Assembly (NCBI RefSeq): GCF_012184385.1 | Contig: NZ_VSRL01000002.1 | Span: 1 to 64,000, forward strand | Origin: Lentzea indica | Lineage (GTDB): Bacteria; Actinomycetota; Actinomycetes; Mycobacteriales; Pseudonocardiaceae | Direction of reading: 5' to 3' | Length of the DNA: 64,000 nt | Shown: piece by piece, positions 27,187-35,579 of the stretch | How the letters are laid out: the number at the start of each line of letters is the position of its first letter | Numbering within the stretch: position 1 is the first letter of the stretch | Program-made: the position numbers and the translations under genes | Notes under the pieces: generated by a model | What the model was told of the DNA's origin: nothing | The model's input: only the letters and a program-made list of their open reading frames with translations | Databases searched by the model: none

Positions 27187-27523
27187 GGAAACTCCACGCA
27201 CTACTAAGCCCGCCCTGAGCTGCGGCGACCTGGTGGCCATGGTGGATGGAGTAAGCCGGGCACGCATACTTCAGCTCAGGTTTGAAGCAGCCCAGCACAA
27301 GACTTGAATGCGATTCGTCAGCATTTTCTGTGGCTTCAGTGGCTCTGTGGCTTCAGTGGCTGCGTGGCTTCAGTGGCTGCGTGGCTTCAGTGGCTGCGTG
27401 GCTTCAGTGGCTGCGTCAGTTGTGTATGGGCTCGGCCTCCAGGGCCAGCGACTTGAGGTTACAGGACGAGTCCCGGTTGCGTCCCGCATCCGTTCGCCCC
27501 TACAGCGCGATGAGGGGAGGTAC
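27187..27523. other. Intergenic region with tandem repeats
   Basis: 337 bases between the minus-strand small gene and the next plus-strand gene. The left part is unusually A/T-rich for this genome. The centre holds five 17-bp tandem repeats (27329-27413). An ORF can be read through the repeats, but its real part begins at GTG 27524. Confidence 0.6.
27329..27413. repeat. Five tandem 17-bp repeats
   Basis: Five head-to-tail units of 17 bp: TGTGGCTTCAGTGGCTC, then TGTGGCTTCAGTGGCTG, then three of CGTGGCTTCAGTGGCTG. They are directly adjacent without spacers, so not a CRISPR. 17 is not a multiple of three, so the array is not selected as protein. It lies between divergent genes. Confidence 0.9.
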
Positions 27524-27817
27524 GTGGACCCCTCCCTACTTCTCCAGTTCGGTGTCGCTGGTGCGCTCGTGATCGTCGTGGGCTACCTGCTCACCGCCAA
27601 CCACCGGCTGATGACCGCCAACCGCACTGACCGCGCCGACTACCTGGCCGCGCTCGCCGCCCGCGAGGCCGCGCACGCCGAAGAGATCAAGGGCCTGCGC
27701 GCCCGGATGGTTGTGCTCGAAACCCGCCTCGGCGAAGTCGAAGAAGAACTCGACCGCGAACGCGATCGCCGCCGCGCAGCCGAGGACATCGCCGCCGCCG
27801 TGCGCCGCCACACCTGA
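27524..27817 (+). CDS. Small phage membrane protein with coiled coil
   Basis: 97 residues from GTG 27524 behind GAGGGGAGG. One membrane segment (about 4-22, LLLQFGVAGALVIVVGYLL), then a charged heptad-like helix (about 48-90, EEIKGLRARMVVLETRLGEVEEEL). It precedes the endolysin. Such proteins are common in lysis modules and may be a spanin/holin-helper or structural anchor. Function unknown. Confidence 0.65.
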   Translation: MDPSLLLQFGVAGALVIVVGYLLTANHRLMTANRTDRADYLAALAAREAAHAEEIKGLRARMVVLETRLGEVEEELDRERDRRRAAEDIAAAVRRHT

Positions 27818-27832
27818 CCCGTTCCTACTCAC

Positions 27833-27877
27833 GCCACCCGAGGGCCGCCACCCTCGGGTGGCGGCCTTTCTGTTTTC
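27833..27877 (+). terminator. Rho-independent terminator
   Basis: A 12-bp perfect stem (27833-27844 with 27851-27862), 6-nt loop, followed by a T-rich stretch (CTTTCTGTTTT). It separates the tail/coiled-coil genes from the lysis genes. Confidence 0.75.
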
Positions 27878-27896
27878 TCACAACGGAAAGGCACTC

Positions 27897-28876
27897 TTGA
27901 CCGACTACGGAATCGACATCAGTTCCTGGCAGGGAACCAACATCGACTGGCCCGCCGTTCGCGGCCACAACATCAGTTTCTGCTCGGTGAAGGTCACCGA
28001 GGCGACCGGCTACGTGAACCCGGCCGCGACCGCCCAGGTCGACGCGCCCGCGGCGTCGGCATCGCGACCGGCGGCTACCACTACGCCCACCCCGGCGACG
28101 TCTCCGGCCAGGTCAACCACTTCATCGGCCAGCTCAACGCCCGCGGCCTGCTCGGCTCCGGCTCGCTGTGGCCGATGCTCGACATGGAACACCACACCTT
28201 CGGCGACCCCAACGGGTTCGTCGCCGAGTTCATCCGCCTGTTCCGCGAGCGCACCGGCCGCCGCGAGATCGCCGTCTACGCCAACCAGTACTGGTTCACC
28301 CGCCGCCTGCGCCCGAACGAGTGGGCCGACGACCGCGTGGCGCTGTGGTGCGCGCAGTACAACGGCGACCCCGGCCGTGTCGACTTCGCCCACCCCCGCC
28401 TCGCGCTGCACCAGCATTCGCAGGAAGGCAACGTCCACGGCTTTCCCGGCAAGGTCGACCGCAACGTCACGATGGCGGGCTGGTCCATCGGGTCCCTGAT
28501 CCTCGACGGCGCACCCGCCCCCGGCCCGGCACCACAGCCCAGCCCGCCGCCCGCCCCGTCCGGCTGGATCGACTACACGATCCGCTGGGGCGACACCCTG
28601 TCCGGCATCGCCGCCCGCACCGGCACCAGCGTGGGCGAACTCGCCCGCGTCAACGGCATCCCCAACCCCGACCGCATCCAGGCAGGCGCGGTCATCCGCG
28701 TCCCCGCAGCAGCCGGAGGCGGCGGGGGTAGCGGTGAGCGCTACCAGATCCGCCCCGGAGACACGCTCTCCGCGCTCGCCATCCGCTGGGGCACCACTGT
28801 GGCCGCCATCGCCGCCCGCAACGGCATCGCCGACCCGAACTTCATCCGCGCGGGCGACTGGCTCACCCGCCCATGA
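27897..28876 (+). pseudogene. Phage endolysin: GH25 muramidase with two LysM, frame broken once
   Basis: TTG 27897 (GGAAAGG upstream) starts the GH25 N-terminus TDYGIDISSWQG. The frame breaks near 28046 and continues one frame over: GVGIATGGYHYAHPGD, catalytic LDMEHH, VYANQYW, then two C-terminal LysM repeats (WGDTLSGIAARTG and PGDTLSALAIRWG). Restoring one G (GCGGCCC) gives one protein of about 326 residues that would cleave host peptidoglycan and bind it through LysM. Probably intact in reality. It overlaps the next gene (ATGA). Confidence 0.85.
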
Positions 28877-29277
28877 CCCCCGACCCCCAGCCCGCCGGAC
28901 TCGGCTCCGGCGGGCACTGGGTCATCTCAATCGCCCTCGTCGTCTGGCTGCTCATCAAGGCCAGCCGCGCCTTCGTGCTGTGGCTCGAAAGCCACGACGA
29001 CACCCAACCTAAGGAGGAAACCCCGTTGCTCGACCCCCGTCCCCGCCCGCTGCGCACCGTCGCCTCGTGGGTCGGCCTGATCACCGCGCTCGTCTCCGGC
29101 CTCGTCGGCTCCGGCCTGATCACCACCGGCCAGGGCGACGCCATCAGCGGCCTCGTCACCGCGGTCCTCGCGCTGCTCGGCGCGTTCGGCGTCGCGCTCG
29201 TCGGCGAGCGCAAGGTCACCCCCACGTTCGACCCGCGCGACGACGCCGGCCGGGCGCTGCGCCCCTACGACCTCTAA
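28873..29277 (+). CDS. Holin-like membrane protein with internal start
   Basis: 134 residues with three hydrophobic helices (about 15-37, 63-85, 91-111) and charged ends, immediately after the endolysin and overlapping it, as expected of a holin. An in-frame TTG at 29026 with a perfect AAGGAGG (29011-29017) would give an 83-residue form that lacks the first helix. Two products of different topology recall holin/antiholin pairs. Confidence 0.7.
   Translation: MTPDPQPAGLGSGGHWVISIALVVWLLIKASRAFVLWLESHDDTQPKEETPLLDPRPRPLRTVASWVGLITALVSGLVGSGLITTGQGDAISGLVTAVLALLGAFGVALVGERKVTPTFDPRDDAGRALRPYDL
29011..29028 (+). promoter_or_regulatory. Internal ribosome binding site and second start in the holin-like gene
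   Basis: AAGGAGG at 29011-29017, 8 nt before TTG 29026-29028, in frame with the full-length gene. It is stronger than the site of the first start, which depends on overlap with the endolysin gene. Confidence 0.55.
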
Positions 29278-29330
29278 CCGGAAGGAGAGCGGCCGTCACG
29301 GCCACAACACCCCGGCGCAGGCCCGAGCGC

Positions 29331-30041
29331 ATGATCACGCAGAACTCGGGCCTGCGCCGCTATGGCATCCACAACTTCAGCATCCCCGCCCTGGCCACCA
29401 AGCTCCCGGACGGACGCAACGTGCTGACCTGTCCGAGCGCGGGCGTGTGCGCGAACGTCTGCTACGCCCGCTTCGGCACCTACCAGTTCCCCGCCGTCAA
29501 GGCCAAGCACCAGCGCAACCTTGCGCGCTTCCTCGATGACCCACAGCAGTGGGAGACCGACCTCATCGCCGAGCTGGCCGCGCCCAAGTACCGGGGCGGA
29601 AAGCTGCGCGTGCACGACAGCGGCGACTACTTCAGCGACGACTACCTCGCCGCATGGCTCCGCGTCGCCCGCGGCGTTCCTGACGTGCTGTTCTACAGCT
29701 ACACAAAGGAAGTCAGCCGGTTCCGGCGCCTGGTGGAACCGGACCCGCCGGCCAACTTCGCCTGGGTCTACAGCTACGGCGGCAAGGAAGACCACCTGCT
29801 CGACCCCGCAACCGACCGCGTCGCTGACGTCTTCCCCGACGAAGCCGCCATCACCGCCGCCGGATGGCACACCAACGCCAACTCCGACCTCGACGCCGTA
29901 CTCGGACCCAGCCCGGTCGGCATGACCCAGAACAACATCCCGCACCTGCGCAAGGCCATCGGCTCGCGAACCTTCCGCGAGTGGCAGACCACCAAGCGCA
30001 CCCGCGGACGCGACGTCTCCCGCAACACCGCACACAACTGA
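29331..30041 (+). CDS. GP88-type phage protein
   Basis: 236 residues. It begins MITQNSGLRRYGIHNFSIPA, then a Cys cluster (CPSAGVCANVCYAR), RVHDSGDYFSDDYLAAW, YSYTKEVSRF, and GMTQNNIPH near the end. This is the pattern of the mycobacteriophage gene product 88 family, which is widespread in actinophages and of unknown role. ATG 29331 is the only usable start; a strong AAGGAGAG at 29283-29290 lies oddly far upstream before a GTC codon, so the 5' end may hold an error. Confidence 0.75.
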   Translation: MITQNSGLRRYGIHNFSIPALATKLPDGRNVLTCPSAGVCANVCYARFGTYQFPAVKAKHQRNLARFLDDPQQWETDLIAELAAPKYRGGKLRVHDSGDYFSDDYLAAWLRVARGVPDVLFYSYTKEVSRFRRLVEPDPPANFAWVYSYGGKEDHLLDPATDRVADVFPDEAAITAAGWHTNANSDLDAVLGPSPVGMTQNNIPHLRKAIGSRTFREWQTTKRTRGRDVSRNTAHN

Positions 30042-30053
30042 TCCCCATCCGCC

Positions 30054-30081
30054 CTGCGCGAGGAGCGTCCTCCTCGCGCAG
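30054..30081 (+). terminator. Terminator-like hairpin
   Basis: A perfect 12-bp stem (30054-30065 with 30070-30081), 4-nt loop, 12 nt after the GP88 stop. No T-tract. Confidence 0.45.
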
Positions 30082-30120
30082 GCGCGGGGCCTCCTCGCGC
30101 CCACACCACCGAGGACCCAC

Positions 30121-30285
30121 GTGAGTGCGCGCAAGCCCCGCTCTGCCGCCGGAATCACCATCGACCACATCGAGACCGTGTCAATGGACGGCGAACAGCG
30201 CGAAAGAGCAACACAAACACTCGCGACACTGATTGTCGAGTGGAACAACCTCCGGAATGCTGCGCCCGACCAAAAAGAGAATTGA
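30121..30285 (+). CDS. Small phage protein upstream of the recombinase
   Basis: 54 residues from GTG 30121: SARKPRSAAGITIDHIETVS, then an amphipathic C-terminal helix (LATLIVEWNNLRNA). Short hydrophilic proteins of this kind often sit just before serine recombinases in actinobacterial prophages. No known motif, and no proof of expression beyond the clean frame and fitting position. Confidence 0.5.
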   Translation: MSARKPRSAAGITIDHIETVSMDGEQRERATQTLATLIVEWNNLRNAAPDQKEN

Positions 30286-30399
30286 CCTGCAAAAAGTGCT
30301 ACATTCCGGCCATGGATAAGCCCATTGCAGGCCGTGGCCGAGCCATGCCGAAAAAGGCGCAGGAATACGCAAATACCTTAGGCTTTTGGGGGAAGCTTC

Positions 30400-32010
30400 T
30401 TGTCTAGGCGTGCAACGACCAAGAGGGTGAAGCGGGCGTCGCTCGGCGACCTCAACACCGTGCGCGTGGGCATCTACGTGCGACGCAGCACCGACGACGA
30501 ACATCAGCCGTTCACCAAAGAGGCACAGAAGGGGCGTCTCAAGCTCTTCGTCGGTTCTCAGCCCGGATGGGGAATCGTCAAGATCTTTGAGGATGACGCA
30601 TCCGGTGCAACCACCAACCGCAAAGGCCTCCAGGAAGCGATGAAGTGGGCCAAAGCGGGAAGGTTGGACGTCCTGCTCGTCTACCGTGTCGACCGGTTCT
30701 CCCGATGCCTGAAAGATGTCGTGACGCTGCTCGACGAGCTGGACAAGGTTGGCGTTGCCTTCCGCTCCGCCACGGAGGCTTTCGACACCAGCGACCCGAT
30801 GGGTCGAATGCTCGTCCAGATGCTCGCCACGTCCGCCGAGTTCGAACGCCAGGTGATCATCGACCGGGTCACAGCCGGGATGGAACGCAAAGCCGAGCGA
30901 GGCCAGTGGGGCAAGGGGCCGACACCGCACGGCTACGGCAAGGACCCCAAGACCCACGTCCTCCAGTCCGACGACGCCGAGTGCGGCGTCATCTCGCTGA
31001 TCTTCGACCTCTACACCCGAGACCTCATCGGCTCACGCTCGATCGCCACCGTGCTCAACGACCGCGGTTACCGCACCCGCAGCGGACAGCCCTGGAACTA
31101 CAAGCAGATCCTCGCGATCCTCCAGAACCGCGTCTACCTCGGCGAGATCCAGTTCCAAGACGTCATCAAGGAACACGCCCACAAGCCGCTGGTCGGTCCC
31201 AAGCAATTCGAGGAAGCCCAGCGTTTGCTCGAACTGCGCGGCGAGTCCTCGGCCCGCGCATCCACCGACTCGGACTACATCGTCTCCGGCCGGATGAAGT
31301 GCCCGAAATGCCACAAGGCGATGATCGGCACCCGCGCGAACGGTCGAAACAACACCTACCGCTACTACACCTGCTGGACCCGTAACCGGTTCGGCACGGA
31401 CGCCTGCGACATGGACAGGCTCAATGCCGACGCCGTCGACGAGGTCCTCGCCGAGGCGGTCGCCAGCTTCTACCGCAGCCAGCACCAACTCATCCGAGAC
31501 GCTGTCGAACTCGCGATCAAGCAGTTCGAGTCCAGCCACGACGCCCTCAAGTCCGAGCTCAAGGTCCTCGAAGCCGACCTCAGCAACGTCACCCAGAAGA
31601 TCGACCGCTACCTCGACGCGTTCGAGGACGGCAAGGTCGAACTCGACGACGAGAACTTCAAGAAGCGGATGGAGGCGCACAGCACCGCCCAGAAGAGGCT
31701 CCGCGCACGCCGCGAGGAACTACTCCTGGAGCTGACCACCGAGCCCGCCATGCCTGACCGTGCCGTTCTCGACGAGATCACCGAGCAGATCGCCGAGGTG
31801 TTCGACGCCGGGAACAACAACCAGCGGAAGGCCCTGATGGAAGCCCTGGTCGTAGAGGTCAAGGTTCTGAGCCCGGACCGTTTGGTCCCGGTCTTCCGGG
31901 TGCCTCAGCCCTCTGAAGACCCTGAAGGGGCAGGTACCGGTCTTCCCGTACCTGCCCCCAGGGTTCGCGCAGAGAGCGAACCGGTGGGCCGCCAGGGACT
32001 CGAACCCTGA
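30400..32010 (+). CDS. Large serine recombinase (phage integrase)
   Basis: 536 residues. Resolvase catalytic domain with nucleophile Ser in IYVRRSTDDE and RVDRFSR, then the recombinase domain (GKGPTPHGYGKDP, LNDRGYRTRSGQPW), a zinc ribbon (MKCPKCHK, YTCW, CDMD) and a coiled coil (about 380-460). TTG 30400 follows GGGGGAAG. The 3' end runs into the tRNA-Lys gene (last residues GRQGLEP), so the att site is in that tRNA. It would integrate or excise the element. Confidence 0.92.
   Translation: MSRRATTKRVKRASLGDLNTVRVGIYVRRSTDDEHQPFTKEAQKGRLKLFVGSQPGWGIVKIFEDDASGATTNRKGLQEAMKWAKAGRLDVLLVYRVDRFSRCLKDVVTLLDELDKVGVAFRSATEAFDTSDPMGRMLVQMLATSAEFERQVIIDRVTAGMERKAERGQWGKGPTPHGYGKDPKTHVLQSDDAECGVISLIFDLYTRDLIGSRSIATVLNDRGYRTRSGQPWNYKQILAILQNRVYLGEIQFQDVIKEHAHKPLVGPKQFEEAQRLLELRGESSARASTDSDYIVSGRMKCPKCHKAMIGTRANGRNNTYRYYTCWTRNRFGTDACDMDRLNADAVDEVLAEAVASFYRSQHQLIRDAVELAIKQFESSHDALKSELKVLEADLSNVTQKIDRYLDAFEDGKVELDDENFKKRMEAHSTAQKRLRARREELLLELTTEPAMPDRAVLDEITEQIAEVFDAGNNNQRKALMEALVVEVKVLSPDRLVPVFRVPQPSEDPEGAGTGLPVPAPRVRAESEPVGRQGLEP
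31927..31958. terminator. Hairpin inside the recombinase 3' end, downstream of tRNA-Lys
   Basis: An 11-bp perfect stem (31927-31937 with 31948-31958), 10-nt loop. On the minus strand it lies 26 nt after the tRNA 3' end, so it may end the tRNA transcript. Confidence 0.45.
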
Positions 32011-32057
32011 ACCCGAAGATTAAAAGTCTCCTGCTCTGCCAATTGAGCTAGCAGCCC
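31985..32057 (-). tRNA. tRNA-Lys (anticodon TTT)
   Basis: 73 nt with complete cloverleaf: acceptor stem GGGCTGC/GCGGCCC (one G-T pair), D stem GCTC/GAGC, anticodon stem GGAGA/TCTTC with loop CTTTTAA, T arm CAGGG-TTCGAGT-CCCTG, discriminator A. The 3' CCA is not fully encoded. The 3' half overlaps the end of the recombinase gene, which marks it as the attachment site of the prophage. Confidence 0.93.
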
Positions 32058-32264
32058 TCGCCGGGACAGCCTACCGATCTCGGCGACAGCATGTCCTCCG
32101 GGTTGCCAACCTCACGCCGGACGCAGCCCCACCGCAGCCAAACCCAACCAAGATCCAACGCAGAGAGAGGATCAGGCAAGAAGGAAGCGGGATCGTCGTA
32201 CCGCCACCCCACCCAAAAAAGCTTCCATTGGAGGTGTCAGAAACGACGACAAGGAGCCAAGAAG

Positions 32265-33338
32265 ATGCCGCTCGACCACTACGTCACCCTAGGCCGGTCA
32301 GGCCTGAAGGTCAGCCCGTTCGCCCTAGGCGCGATGACCTTCGGCGAGGACCCGGGATCTGCCGGCTGCAGCGTCGAGGAGTCCGAGAAGATCCTCAGGA
32401 CCTACCTCGACCGCGGCGGAAACTTCATCGACACCGCCAACTTCTACACCAACGGGCACTCGGAGAAGATCCTCGGCGACTTCTTCAAGAGCCACGGAAA
32501 CCGCGACCGGGTCGTGCTCGCGTCCAAGTTCTTCTTCAACATGCACCCCGGCGACCCGAACGGTGGCGGAGCAGGGAGGAAGGCGATACGGCACCAGCTG
32601 GATGAGACTCTCAGGCGCCTGAACACGGACTACCTCGACCTCTACTGGATGCACAACTGGGATCGGAACACCCCGATCGAGGAGACGCTCAGCACGCTCG
32701 ACGACCTGGTGGGATCGGGCAAGGTTGGATACATCGGGTTCTCCAACGTGCCTGCTTGGGTGACGGCTCAGGCGCAGACGATGGCGCTGATCAAGAACTG
32801 GACGCCGCTGATCGCGCTGCAGGTCGAGTACTCGCTGCTGGCGCGGACGGTCGAGGGTGAGATCGCGCCGATGGCCAGGGACATGGGCATGGCGCTGGTG
32901 CCGTGGAGTCCGCTCAAGAACGGCTTCCTGTCAGGCAAGTACCGGAGGAACGCGCAGGTCAACGACTCGGAACGGGCGAAGTACGTCGCAGCCCCGACCG
33001 AGGCCGAGTTCGCCGTCATCGACGTGGTCACCGAGATCGCCAAAGCCTGCAACACGACCGCCGCGGCGGTGTCGCTGGCTTGGCTCAGGGCGCAGCCGGG
33101 CACCGTCGTGCCGATCATCGGGGCGCGGAAGCTGGAGCATCTGGAGAGCAACCTCGACGAGGTCGTGCTCACGGAAGATCAAATCAATGCACTGAGCCAG
33201 GTCTCGAAGCCTGACCTGAACTATCCCGCGCCGCTGCACGGTGCGCTCAGGGCGATGCTGCAGTTCGCCGGCACGACGGTCGACGGCGAACCGTCCAACA
33301 TCTACCCGCCGCTCCTGCAGAGCAGCGTCCGGTACTGA
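32265..33338 (+). CDS. Aldo/keto reductase
   Basis: 357 residues. NADPH-dependent aldo/keto reductase: LGRSGLKVSPFALGAMTFG, FIDTANFYTNG (Asp, Tyr), VLASKFFF (Lys), YWMHNWD (His), VPIIGARKLEHL (cofactor). AAGGAGCC precedes ATG 32265. It belongs to the same superfamily as the gene at 1161-2153 but is a different subfamily, with a longer C-terminus. First host gene to the right of the prophage; the ~200 bases before it show only the tRNA promoter side and no further gene. Confidence 0.9.
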   Translation: MPLDHYVTLGRSGLKVSPFALGAMTFGEDPGSAGCSVEESEKILRTYLDRGGNFIDTANFYTNGHSEKILGDFFKSHGNRDRVVLASKFFFNMHPGDPNGGGAGRKAIRHQLDETLRRLNTDYLDLYWMHNWDRNTPIEETLSTLDDLVGSGKVGYIGFSNVPAWVTAQAQTMALIKNWTPLIALQVEYSLLARTVEGEIAPMARDMGMALVPWSPLKNGFLSGKYRRNAQVNDSERAKYVAAPTEAEFAVIDVVTEIAKACNTTAAAVSLAWLRAQPGTVVPIIGARKLEHLESNLDEVVLTEDQINALSQVSKPDLNYPAPLHGALRAMLQFAGTTVDGEPSNIYPPLLQSSVRY

Positions 33339-33436
33339 GGTAGAGCCTGCTCCACCTCGAGAACGGAAGCGTGCGTGACTGTGCCAGAAGAAGCCAACTG
33401 AGAGCGTTTCCTCATCCACGACAGGGGAGGCAAACG

Positions 33437-34554
33437 ATGAGGAAGACGCTGGTAGGAGTGCTGGCAGCGGCCATGCTGTGCACCGGAACGGCCGTGGCCG
33501 CGCCGGCCGGCATCATCCAGAAGCAGCTCGACGGGCTCACGGCGCAGTACGAGTTCCCGGCCGCGCTCGCGACCGTCACCGACGCCAACGGCAAGACAAC
33601 GTCTCAGACCGCGGGCACGGCCGAACTGGGCAAACACGTTCCGGTGCCGAAGAACGGCCAGGTTCGGGCGGGCTCCAACACCAAGGCGTTCGTCGCCGCG
33701 GTGGTCATGCAGCTCGTCGCGGAAGGCAAAGTCGAGCTCGACAAGCCGATCACGCACTACCTGCCGGGAGCGATCAAGGACGATCGGGTCACCGTCCGGC
33801 AGCTGCTCAACCACACCAGCGGGCTCGCGAACTACACGCAGTACCTGGGGCTCGACAAGTTCGAGGAGGTGCGGCACCGCTACTACGAGCCGCGCGAGCT
33901 GCTCGACATCGCGAACGCGCAGGCGCCGACCAACGAGCCGGGCGCGAAGTTCAAGTACAGCAACACGAACTACGTGCTGCTGGGCCTGCTGATCCAGAAG
34001 ACCACCGGCGGCCGGTCGCGGAGAACGTTGACCAGCGGGTCATCCGGAAGCTCAATCTGCGGGACACCTACTGGCCGAACCAGGGTGACCAGACGATCCG
34101 GGGAAAGCACCCGCACGGGTATGCCAGGACCAGCAACGGTGTCGAGGACGTCACCGAGCTCGACCCCTCGTGGGGCTGGGCGGCCGGTCAGATCATCTCC
34201 ACCACCAAGGACCTCAACGCCTTCTACCGCGCGCTTCTCAAGGGCGACGTGGTGCCCGACGCTCAGCTGAAGGAAATGCAGAAGACCGTCGACACCGCGG
34301 GCGAGATGTGGCCGGGCGCCGAGTACGGGCTGGGCATCGCCAGCTCGCCGCTCACGTGCGGTGGCCGGTACTGGGGTCACGGCGGTGACATCCCCGGCTA
34401 TGAGACGCGGGGTGGCGTCACGAAGGACGGCAGGGCGTTCTCCGTTGCTGTCACGGCATTGCCCGGCACGTTCCAGGACACGCCGGAGGAAGCCGGGAAG
34501 GCACACGACGCGATTCTGGCCACTGTGGACGCTGCTCTGTGTGGTGCCAAGTGA
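33437..34554 (+). pseudogene. Secreted serine hydrolase (beta-lactamase/DD-peptidase fold), frame broken once
   Basis: ATG 33437 behind GGGGAGG starts a signal peptide (about 1-22). The penicillin-binding fold follows: SNTK (Ser-x-x-Lys), HTSGLANY, YSNTNYVLLG (Tyr-x-Asn). The frame breaks at about 34012 after IQKTTGG and resumes one frame over with VAENVDQRVIRKL, then WGHGGDIPGY (His-x-Gly) and ends at 34554. One restored C (GGCCC) gives about 372 residues with full motifs. Probably an active D-alanyl-D-alanine carboxypeptidase or esterase. The stop overlaps the next gene's GTG. Confidence 0.85.
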
Positions 34555-35576
34555 TCGCCGTGGCGGCACTCGCCGCGATCTCCTTGCTGATACCCGGCCA
34601 ACTGGACCAGATCGTCAAAGAGGGCACGCCCGGCGTGGAGGCCCACGCGAACGGGCGGGACTACGCGAAAGGCAACGCGCCGGTCAACGGGCGGGTGCGC
34701 GTCGGCAGCATCACCAAGTCGTTCGTGGCGGTCGCGACGCTGCAGCTCGTTGCCGAGAACAAGATCGAGCTGGACGGGCCGGCGAGCAAGTACGTGCCGT
34801 ACGTCAAGGACGAGCGCATCACCGTGCGTCAGATCCTGCAGCACACCAGCGGTTTGCCGGACTACGCGCTGGCGATCGGGGTCAACAAGATCGGCGACAT
34901 CCGGAACAGGCACTTCGAGCCGCACGAGCTGCTGGACGCCGGGCTGAAGCAACCACCGAGGTTCCAGCCGGGCGAGAAGTACGAGTACAGCAACACGAAC
35001 TACGTCGTCGCCGGCCTGATGATCCAGAAGGTCACCGGCCGCCCGGTCGCGGAAGAGGTGCAGCGACGCGTCATCGACCGCGCCGATCTCAAAGACACGT
35101 ACTGGCCGAAGCAGGGCGAGCAACGCATCCGCGGCCGGCATGCCCGTGCGTACGCGCAGACCGATCTGCTCGATCCGAAGTCGGCGACAGTCGACGCGAC
35201 GGAACTCGACACGTCTGCCGCCTGGGCTGCCGGCGCGATGGTCTCCACGCCCGCCGACGTCGCGAAGTTCTACAAGACACTCCTCAACGGCGGACTTCTG
35301 CAGAAGCCGCAGCTCGACGACATGCGCAGGACCGTCCCCGTCGACGAGAAGAGCGCTTACGGGCTCGGGTTGGAGAGCACCAAGCTGAGCTGCGGCGGAG
35401 TCTCTTGGGGCCACGGCGGCACGATCCACGGCTGGGCTTCGCTGGGTGCGGCGACCGACAGCGGTAAGTCAGCGGCGATCACGCTCACCGCGTTGCCCGG
35501 CGCGTTCGGCACCGATCCGGCCAGGACGTTCCAGCAGGTGTTCGACGTGATCGACACCGCGCTCTGCAAGAAGTGA
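34551..35576 (+). CDS. Serine hydrolase, class C beta-lactamase/DD-peptidase fold (paralogue)
   Basis: 341 residues from GTG 34551, coupled to the upstream paralogue (GTGA). Hydrophobic N-terminus (short signal or anchor), SITK, HTSGLPDYALAIG, YSNTNYVVAGLM, WGHGGTIHGWAS. It resembles its neighbour along the full length, so a tandem duplication. Likely acts outside the membrane on D-Ala peptides or esters; true beta-lactamase activity is not implied. Confidence 0.88.
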   Translation: MIAVAALAAISLLIPGQLDQIVKEGTPGVEAHANGRDYAKGNAPVNGRVRVGSITKSFVAVATLQLVAENKIELDGPASKYVPYVKDERITVRQILQHTSGLPDYALAIGVNKIGDIRNRHFEPHELLDAGLKQPPRFQPGEKYEYSNTNYVVAGLMIQKVTGRPVAEEVQRRVIDRADLKDTYWPKQGEQRIRGRHARAYAQTDLLDPKSATVDATELDTSAAWAAGAMVSTPADVAKFYKTLLNGGLLQKPQLDDMRRTVPVDEKSAYGLGLESTKLSCGGVSWGHGGTIHGWASLGAATDSGKSAAITLTALPGAFGTDPARTFQQVFDVIDTALCKK

Positions 35577-35579
35577 CGA

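Larger units (their letters stand above)
19650..31984 (+). mobile_element. Headless siphophage remnant: tail, lysis and integrase genes
   Basis: A run of phage genes, all on the plus strand but one: major tail protein, tail chaperone with -1 slip, tape measure, distal tail, large tail protein, small coiled-coil protein, endolysin, holin-like gene, GP88-type gene, small ORF and serine recombinase. The right end lies in a tRNA-Lys 3' end. The left end cuts an ABC permease. Terminase, portal, capsid and repressor genes are missing. It is either a cryptic prophage that lost its head half or a tail-only particle locus. Confidence 0.8.

Noticed and set aside
27329-27413. CRISPR array
   Set aside because: The 17-bp units are directly adjacent with no spacers, and there are no cas genes.
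27308-27523. Protein encoded by the 17-bp repeats
   Set aside because: The reading frame through the repeats has no ribosome site, and coding bias starts only at GTG 27524.
19650-31984. Contractile injection system or R-type tailocin
   Set aside because: No sheath, baseplate wedge or AAA ATPase gene; the tail genes are of the long flexible (siphophage) kind.
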